A DNA stretch of 64,000 bases from Martinezella multihospitum (GTDB lineage: Bacteria; Pseudomonadota; Alphaproteobacteria; Rhizobiales; Rhizobiaceae). Within the stretch, counting starts at the first letter, position 1. Each line of letters begins with the position of its first letter. The translations under genes were made by a program, and so were the position numbers. Where the stretch lies: contig NZ_FMAG01000004.1 of the NCBI RefSeq assembly GCF_900094585.1, positions 62,001-126,000 on the forward strand, in the 5' to 3' direction. The notes under the pieces were generated by a model that saw nothing but the letters and a program-made list of their open reading frames with translations, made no database searches and was not told the DNA's origin. Positions 1 to 8,074 of this stretch are shown piece by piece.

Positions 1-798
1 CCCCCAACGCCTGGCGATCACAGCAATCATCTCCCGGCGTTTTTCCGACATGGTCAATGTCGTCGGGTTCTGCAGCGTCGGATTGAGGTAGAGCGCCTTT
101 GGCGACATTTTCGAACAGGCGGCCGCGAAGGCGTCGGGTTCGATGCCTTCATCGTCCATCGGCAGCCCGACGAGCGATAGATTGAGCTGGGCTGCAATCG
201 ACCGCACGCCGGGATAGGTAATCGCTTCGCTGAGGACGACCTGGCCAGGCTTTGCCAGTATGCCAAGGATGCCGATCAGGGCAGCGTGAGCGCCGGGCGC
301 TATGAAGATGCGCTCCTGGGCCGGCACGACGGCACGCCGGCTGAGCCAGAGTGATGCAGCTTCCTTGTCGGAGACGCCACCGCCAAATCCCTGATAGCGC
401 AATAGGGAGACAATATCCCGGCCCACCATTTCGAGGCCGGCCTGCATGCGCTCGATCAGATCAGGGTCATCCGGTTCGGGAGGAAGGTTCATCGACAGGT
501 CGACGGCGTCCGTCCGTGGGCGAGGCGAAGGGGCAATCGACCGCGACGGTTTGGCCTGCGCAAGCACGAATGTTCCTTGGCCGGTGCGTGATTCCACGAG
601 ACCGCGCTTCTGGGCTTCCACATAACCGCGCGCTACGGTTGTAAAATCAACCCCGAGACGGGACGCGAGCTTGCGTTGGGGTGGCATGCGGTCGCCTACC
701 GTCAGCTTGCCGCTCTTGATATCGGCGGCAATTCGGTCGGCGAGTGCTAGATAGCGGGGCTTGTCGGTGTTGGAGAGATCAGGTGTCCAGTCGTACAT
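1..798 (-). CDS. MocR-type (GntR/aminotransferase fusion) regulator, C-terminus cut by window edge
   Basis: The minus strand is open from an ATG at 798 to the left edge (266 codons, no stop), so the gene is truncated by the window and not broken. The N-terminus (MYDWTPDLSNTDKPRYLALA) leads into a GntR winged helix around residues 15-80, with the typical PPQRKLASRLGV and TVARGY segments and the wing SRTGQGTFV. From about residue 110 it reads as a class I aminotransferase fold (GFGG, IFIAPGAHAALIGIL, YLNPTLQNPTT), as in MocR/PdxR/EhuR regulators, which bind PLP and sense amines or amino acids. It is transcribed away from the nitrilase operon, with 406 bp between the two starts, so it could share control of that region, although the sigma-54 activator at 9771-11819 is the better candidate regulator. 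The ligand is unknown. Confidence 0.85.
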   Translation of the reverse strand, partial: MYDWTPDLSNTDKPRYLALADRIAADIKSGKLTVGDRMPPQRKLASRLGVDFTTVARGYVEAQKRGLVESRTGQGTFVLAQAKPSRSIAPSPRPRTDAVDLSMNLPPEPDDPDLIERMQAGLEMVGRDIVSLLRYQGFGGGVSDKEAASLWLSRRAVVPAQERIFIAPGAHAALIGILGILAKPGQVVLSEAITYPGVRSIAAQLNLSLVGLPMDDEGIEPDAFAAACSKMSPKALYLNPTLQNPTTLTMSEKRREMIAVIARRWG

Positions 799-987
799 GA
801 GATACAGTCATTCGAGATCGGAAAATTGATAGTATCGTGTTGCGTATCACGCCGCTAGCGCCCCAGGTAAAACTGATCCGAAAAAATCGACGGGGAAATT
901 GACTGTAAATCGTTATGGTCGGAAGCGGAGGCAATCGCAAGGCGCGGCGGGTATTTTGATCTATTGCTGCTCTCGGTGGAACTCGGC

Positions 988-1001
988 AAAACGTGCGTTT
1001 T
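988..1001. promoter_or_regulatory. Short perfect dyad AAAACG-TG-CGTTTT upstream of nitrilase operon
   Basis: Six-base arms with a 2-bp centre, about 125 bp before the -24 element of the sigma-54 promoter at 1126-1141. The position suits an enhancer for a sigma-54 activator, but a 6-bp dyad is weak evidence by itself. The rest of the 799-1204 spacer is AT-rich toward the operon and shows no gene. Confidence 0.3.
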
Positions 1002-1002
1002 C

Positions 1003-1042
1003 GATGATGGCATAGGCATCGAGATGATAGTATAGGCATTGA
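1003..1042. repeat. Tandem 20-bp direct repeat (two units) upstream of sigma-54 promoter
   Basis: Units 1003-1022 and 1023-1042 match at 17 of 20 positions. Both contain GATGAT followed by ATAGGCAT, and they abut with no spacer. The 20-bp period is about two helical turns, so two proteins would bind the same DNA face. The array ends about 85 bp before the -24 box at 1126, a normal distance for an upstream activating sequence. It is inferred, not shown, that the activator encoded at 9771-11819 binds here. Confidence 0.55.
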
Positions 1043-1125
1043 TATGCATATATTTTTGGCATAGCATATGCAAAATAGAATGCATCATTATTGGCAAAGT
1101 GTTGCAAATTAGATGTTTTATTGAA

Positions 1126-1141
1126 TGGCATATCGCTTGCA
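1126..1141 (+). promoter_or_regulatory. Sigma-54 (-24/-12) promoter of the nitrilase operon
   Basis: The sequence TGGCATATCGCTTGCA matches the RpoN consensus (TGGCAY, four to five variable bases, TTGCA), with exactly 10 bp between the GG (1127-1128) and the GC (1139-1140). Transcription should start near 1152, leaving a leader of about 53 nt with an AGGAGAGGTG ribosome site before the ATG at 1205. A second look-alike at 1092-1106 (TGGCAAAGTGTTGCA) has 9 bp between GG and GC and is probably not used. Nitrogen-linked or activator-dependent expression fits the family of genes downstream. Confidence 0.8.
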
Positions 1142-1204
1142 TATCTCTCCCCGCAAGCCGCGGCCACCGCTGCGGCCGTCAACTATCAGGAGAGGTGATT
1201 CAAT

Positions 1205-1687
1205 ATGCCAGCAGTGACCAAACCCGCCAATCAGAAGGGTGATTTTCTCGTCGATTACGAATCGAAGGTCTTTGAGGACGTCAAAGCTGCACCCGGAGAA
1301 AAGGCGCTCGTAACATTCCACACCGTCGCCTTCGAGGGCTCGATCGGGTTCGTCAACTTGCTGCAGGCGTCGCGCCTGATTCAGAAGGGCTTCGAGACAT
1401 CGATCTTGCTTTACGGTCCGGGTGTCACGCTCGGCGTGCAGCGGGGGTTTCCCAGGTTGGGCGATGAGGCGTTTCCGGGGCACCTCAACTTCAACAACCG
1501 CATCGAAAAAATCATCGCCGACGGCGGCAAGGTCTATGCCTGCCGCTTTGCACTTCAGGCTCTCTATGGCCACGGCGAAGGCGCGCTGATCCCCGGCATC
1601 ATACCAATCAGTCCGCTAGACGTGCTCGATATCGTCCTGCTGCACCGCAAGGAAAACGCTCTCATCCTCGACACCTGGACGCTCTGA
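1205..1687 (+). CDS. nitB: MSMEG_0572/Sll0783-family nitrogen-starvation protein (first gene of Nit1C cluster)
   Basis: This 160-residue soluble protein is the usual lead gene of Nit1C-type nitrilase clusters, whose homologs in cyanobacteria and mycobacteria are induced by nitrogen starvation. Visible features are the segment FHTVAFEGSIGFVNLLQASRL, similar in style to DsrE-like folds, then LYGPGVTLGVQRG and a C-terminal region ending LLHRKENALILDTWTL. No catalytic motif is apparent. The start is set by the AGGAGAGGTG site 8-17 nt upstream. It lies 71 bp before the nitrilase and is transcribed from the sigma-54 promoter at 1126-1141. The symbol follows the Pseudomonas Nit1C naming; its biochemical role is unknown. 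Confidence 0.85.
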   Translation: MPAVTKPANQKGDFLVDYESKVFEDVKAAPGEKALVTFHTVAFEGSIGFVNLLQASRLIQKGFETSILLYGPGVTLGVQRGFPRLGDEAFPGHLNFNNRIEKIIADGGKVYACRFALQALYGHGEGALIPGIIPISPLDVLDIVLLHRKENALILDTWTL

Positions 1688-1758
1688 CCATTGGCCGAGT
1701 GCGTCGCAAGAGGTGGAGGTTTTTCTCCGCCTCTTCCACCCAATCGAAGGATTCCGAC

Positions 1759-2802
1759 ATGGACAAGAACAAGATCGTCCGGGCCGCAGCCGCGCAGATA
1801 GCGCCGGACCTGACCTCGCGTGAGAAGACGCTGGCACGCGTGCTGGAGACCATTCGTGAGGCGGCCGCCAGAGGTGCCGAGATCATCGTCTTTCCAGAGA
1901 CTTTCGTTCCCTGGTATCCGTATTTTTCCTTCGTCCTGCCACCGGTGCTTTCGGGCCGTGAACATTTGCGCCTCTATGAAGAAGCCGTCTCGGTTCCCAG
2001 TGCGGCAACGGAGGCAGTGGCCGCGGCTGCCCGTGAATACGGTATCGTCGTGGCGCTCGGCGTCAACGAACGCGACCACGGCTCGCTCTACAATAGCCAG
2101 CTTCTCTTCGATGCCGATGGTGCGCTTGTTTTAAAGCGCCGCAAGATTACGCCGACCTTTCACGAGCGAATGATCTGGGGCCAGGGCGATGCCTCCGGCC
2201 TGACGGTGATCGACAGTTCCGTGGGCAGGCTTGGTGCCCTTGCCTGCTGGGAACACTATAATCCGCTCGCCCGCTATGCGCTGATGGTGCAGCACGAGGA
2301 AATCCATATCGCCCAATTTCCCGGTTCAATGGTCGGGCCGATCTTTGCCGAGCAAATCGAAGTGACGATACGCCACCATGCGCTCGAAAGCGGCTGCTTC
2401 GTCGTCAACGCCACGGGCTGGTTGACCGATGAGCAGATCACCTCCATCACGTCGGACCAAGGGCTGCAAAAGGCGCTCCGCGGCGGCTGCATGACGGCGA
2501 TCGTCTCGCCCGAAGGGAAACACCTCGCTCCGCCGATCACCGAGGGCGAGGGCATCTTGATCGCCGATCTTGACATGAGCCTCATCACCAAGCGCAAGCG
2601 GATGATGGATTCGGTCGGCCACTATGCCCGACCCGAACTCCTGCACCTCGTCATCGACGGCCGCGCTACAGCGCCGATGGTCGCCTCCGCCAATTCTTTC
2701 GAAATGTCAGAAACAAGGACCAAGACCGATGGAGAATACGACCTTTCTTTCGACCGAGACTCTGATCAACGAGCTGCAGTCCTTCGGGGCCAGGCTCGTT
2801 GA
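1759..2802 (+). CDS. nitC: Nitrilase, Nit6803/NitC type
   Basis: A carbon-nitrogen hydrolase of 347 aa that converts a nitrile to a carboxylic acid and ammonia. The catalytic triad is visible: Glu in FPETFVPWYPYFSF, Lys in LKRRKITPTFHER and Cys in ACWEHYNPLARYAL. These motifs are those of the Nit6803-type branch found in Nit1C clusters. In Pseudomonas fluorescens NCIMB 11764 this nitrilase type is needed for growth on cyanide as nitrogen source. The ATG at 1759 starts the family-typical N-terminus (MDKNKIVRAAAAQIAP); an upstream in-frame extension to 1699 looks non-coding. The 3' end overlaps the radical SAM gene by 74 bp, indicating translational coupling. The natural nitrile is unknown. Confidence 0.93.
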   Translation: MDKNKIVRAAAAQIAPDLTSREKTLARVLETIREAAARGAEIIVFPETFVPWYPYFSFVLPPVLSGREHLRLYEEAVSVPSAATEAVAAAAREYGIVVALGVNERDHGSLYNSQLLFDADGALVLKRRKITPTFHERMIWGQGDASGLTVIDSSVGRLGALACWEHYNPLARYALMVQHEEIHIAQFPGSMVGPIFAEQIEVTIRHHALESGCFVVNATGWLTDEQITSITSDQGLQKALRGGCMTAIVSPEGKHLAPPITEGEGILIADLDMSLITKRKRMMDSVGHYARPELLHLVIDGRATAPMVASANSFEMSETRTKTDGEYDLSFDRDSDQRAAVLRGQAR

Positions 2803-3847
2803 TCCCAAAGCCGGGCACGAAAGCCGCCGCGGTGGCGCCGGCCCATCTGATCACAAGGCGCTGACCGTCGACGGAATGACGGTCATGGTACCGGTGCACA
2901 CCGCACCTGCCTTCGAGAGCCCCTACCTGGTGGAAAAGCCTGACGAGGCCGGCAGGAGCCGCGTCAGTCGCGACGGACGCGTGCTCGGCGAGGTTTCCTT
3001 TCCGCTACGCCCGCGCTTCTACGAGCGCACGACGGCTGACGGCATTCCCTATTCACAGATCGCCGTGCTGCACGGCAGAGATGTGCTGGCGACCACGGTA
3101 CTGCAAACCTGCATCCGCTATCAGAGCCGCACGAAGACCTGTCAGTTTTGCGCGATCGGCCAGTCGCTGGCCGCCGGCCGCACCGTTGCTCACAAGACGC
3201 CGGAGCAGCTGGCGGAAGTTGCCAAAGCAGCCGTTGAGCTCGACGGTGTCAAGCACATGGTTATGACGACAGGTACGCCGAAGGGGCTGGATCGCGGTGC
3301 CTCGATCCTTGCTGACAGTGCCCGGGCCATCAAGGCAGCCGTCAATCTGCCGATCCAAGCGCAGTGCGAGCCGCCGGAAGACGACGTCTGGTTTTCCATC
3401 ATGAAAGAAGCCGGCGTCGATGCACTCGGCATGCATCTTGAAGTGGTCACCCCTGGACTACGGGCCCGCATCATGCCCGGCAAGGCGCAGGTGTCGATCG
3501 AGAAATACATGGCCTCCTTCAGGGCGGCCGTCGATGTCTTCGGTCGCGGCCAAGTCTCGACCTATATCCTCGCCGGCCTTGGAGATACGCGTGAGGCGAT
3601 TCTTGATATCTGCGAAAAGCTGATCGCCATCGGCGTCTATCCCTTCGTCGTCCCCTTTGTGCCGATTTCGGGAACTCCCCTTGAAAGCCATCCGGCGCCA
3701 AAGCCTGATTTCATGCATTCGATCCTCGGGCCGCTTTCAAGAATGCTGGTCGCCGGCGGATTGAAGGCCGTCGATATCAAGGCCGGCTGCGGCAAGTGTG
3801 GCGCATGCTCGGCCCTTTCGACCTATGAAAGGACGCTGACCAAATGA
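2729..3847 (+). CDS. nitD: Radical SAM protein, MSMEG_0568 family
   Basis: A 372-aa radical SAM enzyme of the Nit1C cluster. The cluster-binding motif is CIRYQSRTKTCQFC (C-x9-C-x2-C), longer in the first spacing than the textbook C-x3-C-x2-C but normal for this family. It is followed by MVMTTGTPKG and MHLEVVTPGLRARIMPGKAQ, typical of a biotin-synthase-like barrel. A C-terminal cysteine group, CGKCGACSA, could hold a second iron-sulfur cluster. The ATG at 2729 gives the family-length protein; the extension to 2624 lies inside the nitrilase gene. It ends in an ATGATG overlap with the next gene. The reaction is not established; the neighbours suggest it helps make or rearrange a nitrogenous metabolite. 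Confidence 0.9.
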   Translation: MENTTFLSTETLINELQSFGARLVDPKAGHESRRGGAGPSDHKALTVDGMTVMVPVHTAPAFESPYLVEKPDEAGRSRVSRDGRVLGEVSFPLRPRFYERTTADGIPYSQIAVLHGRDVLATTVLQTCIRYQSRTKTCQFCAIGQSLAAGRTVAHKTPEQLAEVAKAAVELDGVKHMVMTTGTPKGLDRGASILADSARAIKAAVNLPIQAQCEPPEDDVWFSIMKEAGVDALGMHLEVVTPGLRARIMPGKAQVSIEKYMASFRAAVDVFGRGQVSTYILAGLGDTREAILDICEKLIAIGVYPFVVPFVPISGTPLESHPAPKPDFMHSILGPLSRMLVAGGLKAVDIKAGCGKCGACSALSTYERTLTK

Positions 3848-4386
3848 TGCTCGAGCCGTTCGAACCCTATCGCGCTAGCGAATTCCAGGTGAAGTTCGCA
3901 ACCTCCTGTTGGGAGCGGCAGGAAGCTCATGCGCTACGCCGCGCCGTCTTCTGCGAGGAACAGAAGATCTTCGAAAAGGACGACCGCGATGGGACGGACG
4001 ACCACGCGATCCCGATCGTGGCGCTCTCGATGATGGGCATTGCCGCCGACAGGCTGGTCGGCACGGTGCGCATCCATCAGGAGGAACCAGGCCTTTGGTG
4101 GGGATCGCGGCTCGCGGTCCATGAGGATTTCCGCAAGATCGGCGCGCTTGGTGCAACCCTGATCCGGCTCGCAGTCTCCTCGGCCAATGCGATGGGCTGT
4201 CATACCTTCCTTGCCAATGTACAGGTTCAAAACGGACTGCTCTTCCGCCGATTGCACTGGGATATCGTCGAGGAGTTTGAGATCTACAGCAAGCCGCATC
4301 TAAGGATGAAGGCGGACCTTGCCTGGTATCCACCCTGCTCGACGCCGGAAGCGGGCTTTGTGGCGCTGGCAAAGAGGGCTGCGTGA
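3844..4386 (+). CDS. nitE: GNAT N-acyltransferase, MSMEG_0567/Sll0786 family
   Basis: A 180-aa acetyltransferase-fold protein of the Nit1C set. It opens with an autoinducer-synthase-like segment (FEPYRASEFQVKFAT, then RRAVFCEEQKIFEKDDRDGTD) that resembles LuxI-type substrate pockets. The GNAT core follows: RLVGTVRIHQ, then SRLAVHEDFRKIGALGATLIRLA, which replaces the classic pantetheine loop. The start overlaps the radical SAM stop in ATGA; a second ATG lies at 3847. Acyl donor and acceptor are unknown. Tight coupling on both sides shows it works with the radical SAM protein and the PurM-like protein. Confidence 0.88.
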   Translation: MMLEPFEPYRASEFQVKFATSCWERQEAHALRRAVFCEEQKIFEKDDRDGTDDHAIPIVALSMMGIAADRLVGTVRIHQEEPGLWWGSRLAVHEDFRKIGALGATLIRLAVSSANAMGCHTFLANVQVQNGLLFRRLHWDIVEEFEIYSKPHLRMKADLAWYPPCSTPEAGFVALAKRAA

Positions 4387-5363
4387 TGGGTGAGAGGATC
4401 GACATCCAGGCTCTGGCGGCAAGACTTTCGGTCGCCTCCGGCATCGCAGCCAAGGCCGATATCGGCACCATCGCAGCCAGCCTTAGCCTTGCCGACCAGA
4501 AGGTGGCGGTGGGGGACGATTGCGCAGTCTTGCCTGGTGGCGACGGCTACCTCCTGTTTGCCATCGAGGGCTTTATCAACGAGTTTGTCGCTGCTGATCC
4601 GTGGTTTGCCGGATGGTGCGGAGTGATGGTCAACATATCCGACGTCACCGCCATGGGAGGGCGGGCCGTTGCCGTCGTCGATGCCGTCTGGGCGAATGGT
4701 GAGGCAGGCGCTGCGCCGGTGCTGGCGGGAATGCGGGCAGCAGCACAGACCTTCGGCGTGCCGATTGTCGGCGGCCATACGAACATACGTACTGATCGCA
4801 GCCAGCTCTCGGTCGCCATTCTCGGCAGGGCAGAAAAGCTGCTGACGAGCTTCGATGCAAAGGCGGGTGATGTGCTGATAGCTGCGATCGATCACCGCGG
4901 TCGCTATCGCGAACCCTTCAACAACTGGGATGCGGCAACCGATGTGCTACCCGCACGGCTGCGTGCGGACTTGGACATCCTGCCTCAGATTGCCGAAGCG
5001 GGACTGGCAGTGGCCGCCAAGGACATCAGCCAGGGCGGTCTTGTCGGAACGGCAATCATGTTGGCGGAGTGCTCAGGGGTCAGCATCGATATCGATGTTT
5101 CAGCAATCCCGGTGCCTGAGGGCGTAGCACTCGAACGTTGGCTCGCCACCTTCCCAAGTTTCGGCTACCTGATCTCCACCCCGGCTGAGAACGCCGATGA
5201 GGTGATCCAACGCTTTGCCGCCCGCAATCTTAGCGCTGCGGCCATCGGCCGGGTCACCGCCGGCAGTGAAGTGGCAATCACGAACGGCACCCGGCGTGGC
5301 GTGATCCGCGACTATTTAGATACGCCGCTGCTGCAGCTTGGTCGGCGAGAGGATGCCGCATGA
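4386..5363 (+). CDS. nitF: AIR synthase (PurM)-like ATPase, Sll0787 family
   Basis: A 325-aa member of the PurM/ThiL/SelD/HypE superfamily, which activates oxygen or carboxyl groups by ATP-dependent phosphorylation. The ATP and Mg ligand segment VGDDCAVLPGG is near residue 40, VNISDVTAMGGRAVAVVDAVW follows near 80, and IVGGHTN near 125; the C-terminal domain contains KDISQGGLVGTA. It is not the purine enzyme; this branch occurs in Nit1C clusters. The ATG at 4386 overlaps the previous stop by one base; a GTG at 4383 is an alternative start. It overlaps the glycosyltransferase gene by 4 bp. The substrate is unknown. Confidence 0.88.
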   Translation: MGERIDIQALAARLSVASGIAAKADIGTIAASLSLADQKVAVGDDCAVLPGGDGYLLFAIEGFINEFVAADPWFAGWCGVMVNISDVTAMGGRAVAVVDAVWANGEAGAAPVLAGMRAAAQTFGVPIVGGHTNIRTDRSQLSVAILGRAEKLLTSFDAKAGDVLIAAIDHRGRYREPFNNWDAATDVLPARLRADLDILPQIAEAGLAVAAKDISQGGLVGTAIMLAECSGVSIDIDVSAIPVPEGVALERWLATFPSFGYLISTPAENADEVIQRFAARNLSAAAIGRVTAGSEVAITNGTRRGVIRDYLDTPLLQLGRREDAA

Positions 5364-6511
5364 GCCGGTCGCTGCGCATTGCGATGCTCTCCCACTCCAC
5401 AAATCCGCGCGGCGGCGTGATGCATGCCATGCAGCTTTCCGAAGCACTTACCAGCTTTGGCCATGAGGTCGTGCTGCATGCACCTGATGCCAAGGGGACC
5501 GGCTTTTTCCGCACACCCGCCTGCGGCATGGCGTGCATTCCAGTTGGGCCCGCCTCCGCCGGCATGACTGCGATGGTCGAGCAGCGGATCGCCGATTATG
5601 TCAGGCATTTCGCAAGTCCGGCTGCGCGTGATTTCGATATTTTCCACGCCCATGACGGTATTTCCGGCAATGCGCTGGCGACATTGAAGGAAAAAGGGCT
5701 GATCCCCGCCTTTGCACGGACCGTGCACCATATTGACCAGTTCGCCGATCCCAGGCTGATGGAGCTACAGGACCGTTCTATCAACCGTGCTGATCTGTTC
5801 TTCACTGTCAGTTCGATGTGGAGCAGGACGCTGACGGAGACTAGAGGCATCCGTTCCACCGTCGTCGGCAATGGCGTCGATACGACGCGTTTCTCGCCTT
5901 CCGTGGATGGGAGCGAACTGCGCCGCAGGCTTGATCTACCGGCTGGCCCCGTTTTTTTGTCCGTCGGCGGTATCGAGATGCGCAAGAACACAATCGCCAT
6001 GCTCGAGGCCTTCCGGCAATTGCGCGCCGTTCGACCAGACGCGCAGTTCGTCATCGCCGGCGGGGCTTCCTTGCTCGATCATCACGGCTATCAGGCCGCG
6101 TTTCGCTCGGTTCTTGGCTCGCTCGGCGAACATGCGGCCGCAGTCCACATCCTTGGCGCCGTCGCCGATAAGGACATGCCGGCGCTCTATCGACTGGCCG
6201 ATACGCTGGTCTTCGCCTCCGTCAAGGAAGGCTTCGGCTTGGTGGTGCTTGAGGCAATGGCAAGCGGTGTGCCGGTTGCCGTTTCATCTGTTCCGCCTTT
6301 TACCGAATATCTGATGCCCGATAATGCCATCTGGTGCGACCCCACTAGTGCGGCCTCGATCGCAGAAGCCATGGCGGTCTCGCTCATGCCGCCAGTGCGT
6401 CGGCGGTTGATCCCGCACGGACTGAAGCTCGCCGCTCGACATAGCTGGCACCATACTGCGGCCGCTCATCTCCAAGCTTACGAGACATTGAAGGAGCTTG
6501 CCCATGCCTGA
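5360..6511 (+). CDS. GT4 glycosyltransferase, MSMEG_0565 family
   Basis: A 383-aa GT-B glycosyltransferase of family 4. The N-terminal half has the glycine-rich acceptor motif STNPRGGVMHAMQLSEAL and HAHDGISG; the C-terminal half has the nucleotide-sugar motifs VGNGVDTTRFSP, LSVGGIEMRKNTIAMLEAF and the EX7E region VKEGFGLVVLEAMASGVPV. No signal peptide or membrane segment is visible, so it is cytosolic. It couples by ATGA to the PurM-like gene and overlaps the next small gene by 8 bp. A glycosyltransferase is standard in mycobacterial versions of this cluster, which implies that the nitrile-related product is glycosylated or that a sugar carrier is used. That role is inference. Confidence 0.88.
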   Translation: MSRSLRIAMLSHSTNPRGGVMHAMQLSEALTSFGHEVVLHAPDAKGTGFFRTPACGMACIPVGPASAGMTAMVEQRIADYVRHFASPAARDFDIFHAHDGISGNALATLKEKGLIPAFARTVHHIDQFADPRLMELQDRSINRADLFFTVSSMWSRTLTETRGIRSTVVGNGVDTTRFSPSVDGSELRRRLDLPAGPVFLSVGGIEMRKNTIAMLEAFRQLRAVRPDAQFVIAGGASLLDHHGYQAAFRSVLGSLGEHAAAVHILGAVADKDMPALYRLADTLVFASVKEGFGLVVLEAMASGVPVAVSSVPPFTEYLMPDNAIWCDPTSAASIAEAMAVSLMPPVRRRLIPHGLKLAARHSWHHTAAAHLQAYETLKELAHA

Positions 6512-6791
6512 AATGCGCTTCGTCATCGCTTGGCCCGATGGCCGCGAGGAGACCTGCTATTCGCCCTCGCTGATCATCCGCGACTTCTTCGAGGAGGGGG
6601 CGACATATCCAATCCGCGATTTCCTCGATCGCAGCCGCAAGGCTCTGATCATTGCCAGCGACCGTGTGGAGGCCAAATTCGGTTACCCGTGCTCGCTTGC
6701 CCGCAGCCAGCTCGCTCGCATCGAGTCGGCCGGTGCGCTCTTCCTCTCTGATGCTGACGCCCATGTGCGTTGCCAAAGCTTTATCCTCTGA
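6504..6791 (+). CDS. Small conserved MSMEG_0570-family nitrogen-starvation protein
   Basis: A 95-aa protein (MPEMRFVIAWPDGREETCYS) that begins inside the end of the glycosyltransferase gene. The middle, SLIIRDFFEEGATYPIRDFLDRSRKAL, and the end, GYPCSLARSQLARIE, match my recollection of the MSMEG_0570 family found in all full Nit1C clusters. It has no membrane segment and no recognisable catalytic motif. A GTG/TTG extension to 6498 adds only two codons; the ATG at 6504 is preferred. The function is not known. Confidence 0.82.
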   Translation: MPEMRFVIAWPDGREETCYSPSLIIRDFFEEGATYPIRDFLDRSRKALIIASDRVEAKFGYPCSLARSQLARIESAGALFLSDADAHVRCQSFIL

Positions 6792-6802
6792 AAGGAGCTT
6801 CC

Positions 6803-8074
6803 ATGACCATTCTCCTCAAGCCGCACTACAGTACCGTCATCGTCGGTGGCGGACAGGCCGGGCTCTCGGCCAGCCATTACCTCAAAAAGCGAGGTATCGA
6901 TCATGTGGTCTTCGAAAAGAAGACTGTCGCGCATAAGTGGAAGAACGAGCGTTGGGATGCTTTTTGCCTGGTTACCCCAAACTGGCAATGCCAGCTTCCG
7001 GACCATCCCTACGACGGCGACGACCCGCATGGCTTCATGGTCAAGGACGAGATTATTGCCTATGTCGACCGTTTCGTAAAAAAAGTTGATGCACCGGTTC
7101 TGGAAGGCACTGCCGTCACGTCGGTGGAGAAATCTGGTGATCTCTTCAAGATCGAGACCTGGGCGGGCAACGTAACCGCCGACAGCGTCATCATCGCAAC
7201 CAGCCTCTACAGTGCGCCAGCCGTTCCCCGCGCCGCCGAGCGATTACCGGACGACATCCTGCAGATTCACACGGCGGACTACCGCAATCCCAGCCAACTG
7301 CCAGAAGGGGCGGTCGTCGTCGTCGGTTCAGGCCAGTCCGGTTGCCAAATTGCCGAGGATCTGCATCTGGCCGGTCGCAAGGTGCATATGGTCACCGGCA
7401 ATGCACCGCGTTGCGCCCGCTTCTATCGCGGTCGCGATGTTGTCGACTGGCTTGCTGACGTCGGTCAGTACGACATTACCATCGAGCATGATGGCATGAC
7501 CAAGAAGAAGCATGACACCAACCATTACCTCACCGGCCGCGACGGCGGGCGCGACATTGATCTGCGCAAATTCGCTCTGGAGGGCATGTCACTCTATGGC
7601 CGCATGGAGGGTGTTTCCGGTGGTAAGATGATTTTCGAGCCGAATCTGAAAGCCAATCTCGATAATGCCGACCGTGTTTATAACGGTATCAACGCTTTGA
7701 TCGACCGTCACATTGCCGAAAAGGATATCAAGGCGCCAGCTGCGAGCGTGTACACGCCACTCTGGGAGCCTGAAATCGAGCCGGCGGAACTCGACCTTAA
7801 GGCTGACGGCGTCACTTCCGTCATCTGGGCGACCGGTTTTTCACCGGACTGGTCCTTCGTTGGCTTGCCGATCTTTGACGGCACCGGCTATCCGGTGCAG
7901 CGCCGCGGCGTGACCAGCGTGGACGGTGTTTATGTGCTCGGCCTGCCCTGGCTCTGGACCTGGGGCTCCGGCCGCTTCCTGGCCGTTGGCAAGGATGCCG
8001 AACATGTGGTGAACCACCTCATCGCCCATCTCGAGGCATCACGTCCGATGATGAAACAGGTGGTCAGCGCATGA
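6803..8074 (+). CDS. nitH: Flavin-dependent oxidoreductase, MSMEG_0569 family
   Basis: A 423-aa FAD- and NADPH-binding protein resembling flavin monooxygenases. The FAD Rossmann motif is IVGGGQAGLSASHYLKKRG at residues 10-28; the NADPH motif VVVGSGQSGCQIAEDLHLAG is near 170; and a late ATGFSPDWSF is typical of FMO-like proteins. The ATG at 6803 has an AAGGAG site at the right distance; the longer frame to 6770 overlaps the preceding gene. In cyanide-degrading pseudomonads this is the last core gene of the Nit1C cluster. Oxygenation of a nitrile or amine precursor is a plausible role but is not shown by the sequence. It couples by ATGA to the next gene. Confidence 0.9.
   Translation: MTILLKPHYSTVIVGGGQAGLSASHYLKKRGIDHVVFEKKTVAHKWKNERWDAFCLVTPNWQCQLPDHPYDGDDPHGFMVKDEIIAYVDRFVKKVDAPVLEGTAVTSVEKSGDLFKIETWAGNVTADSVIIATSLYSAPAVPRAAERLPDDILQIHTADYRNPSQLPEGAVVVVGSGQSGCQIAEDLHLAGRKVHMVTGNAPRCARFYRGRDVVDWLADVGQYDITIEHDGMTKKKHDTNHYLTGRDGGRDIDLRKFALEGMSLYGRMEGVSGGKMIFEPNLKANLDNADRVYNGINALIDRHIAEKDIKAPAASVYTPLWEPEIEPAELDLKADGVTSVIWATGFSPDWSFVGLPIFDGTGYPVQRRGVTSVDGVYVLGLPWLWTWGSGRFLAVGKDAEHVVNHLIAHLEASRPMMKQVVSA

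Noticed and set aside
1092..1106. Second sigma-54-like site TGGCAAAGTGTTGCA
   Set aside because: Only 9 bp separate GG and GC; the 1126-1141 site has correct spacing.
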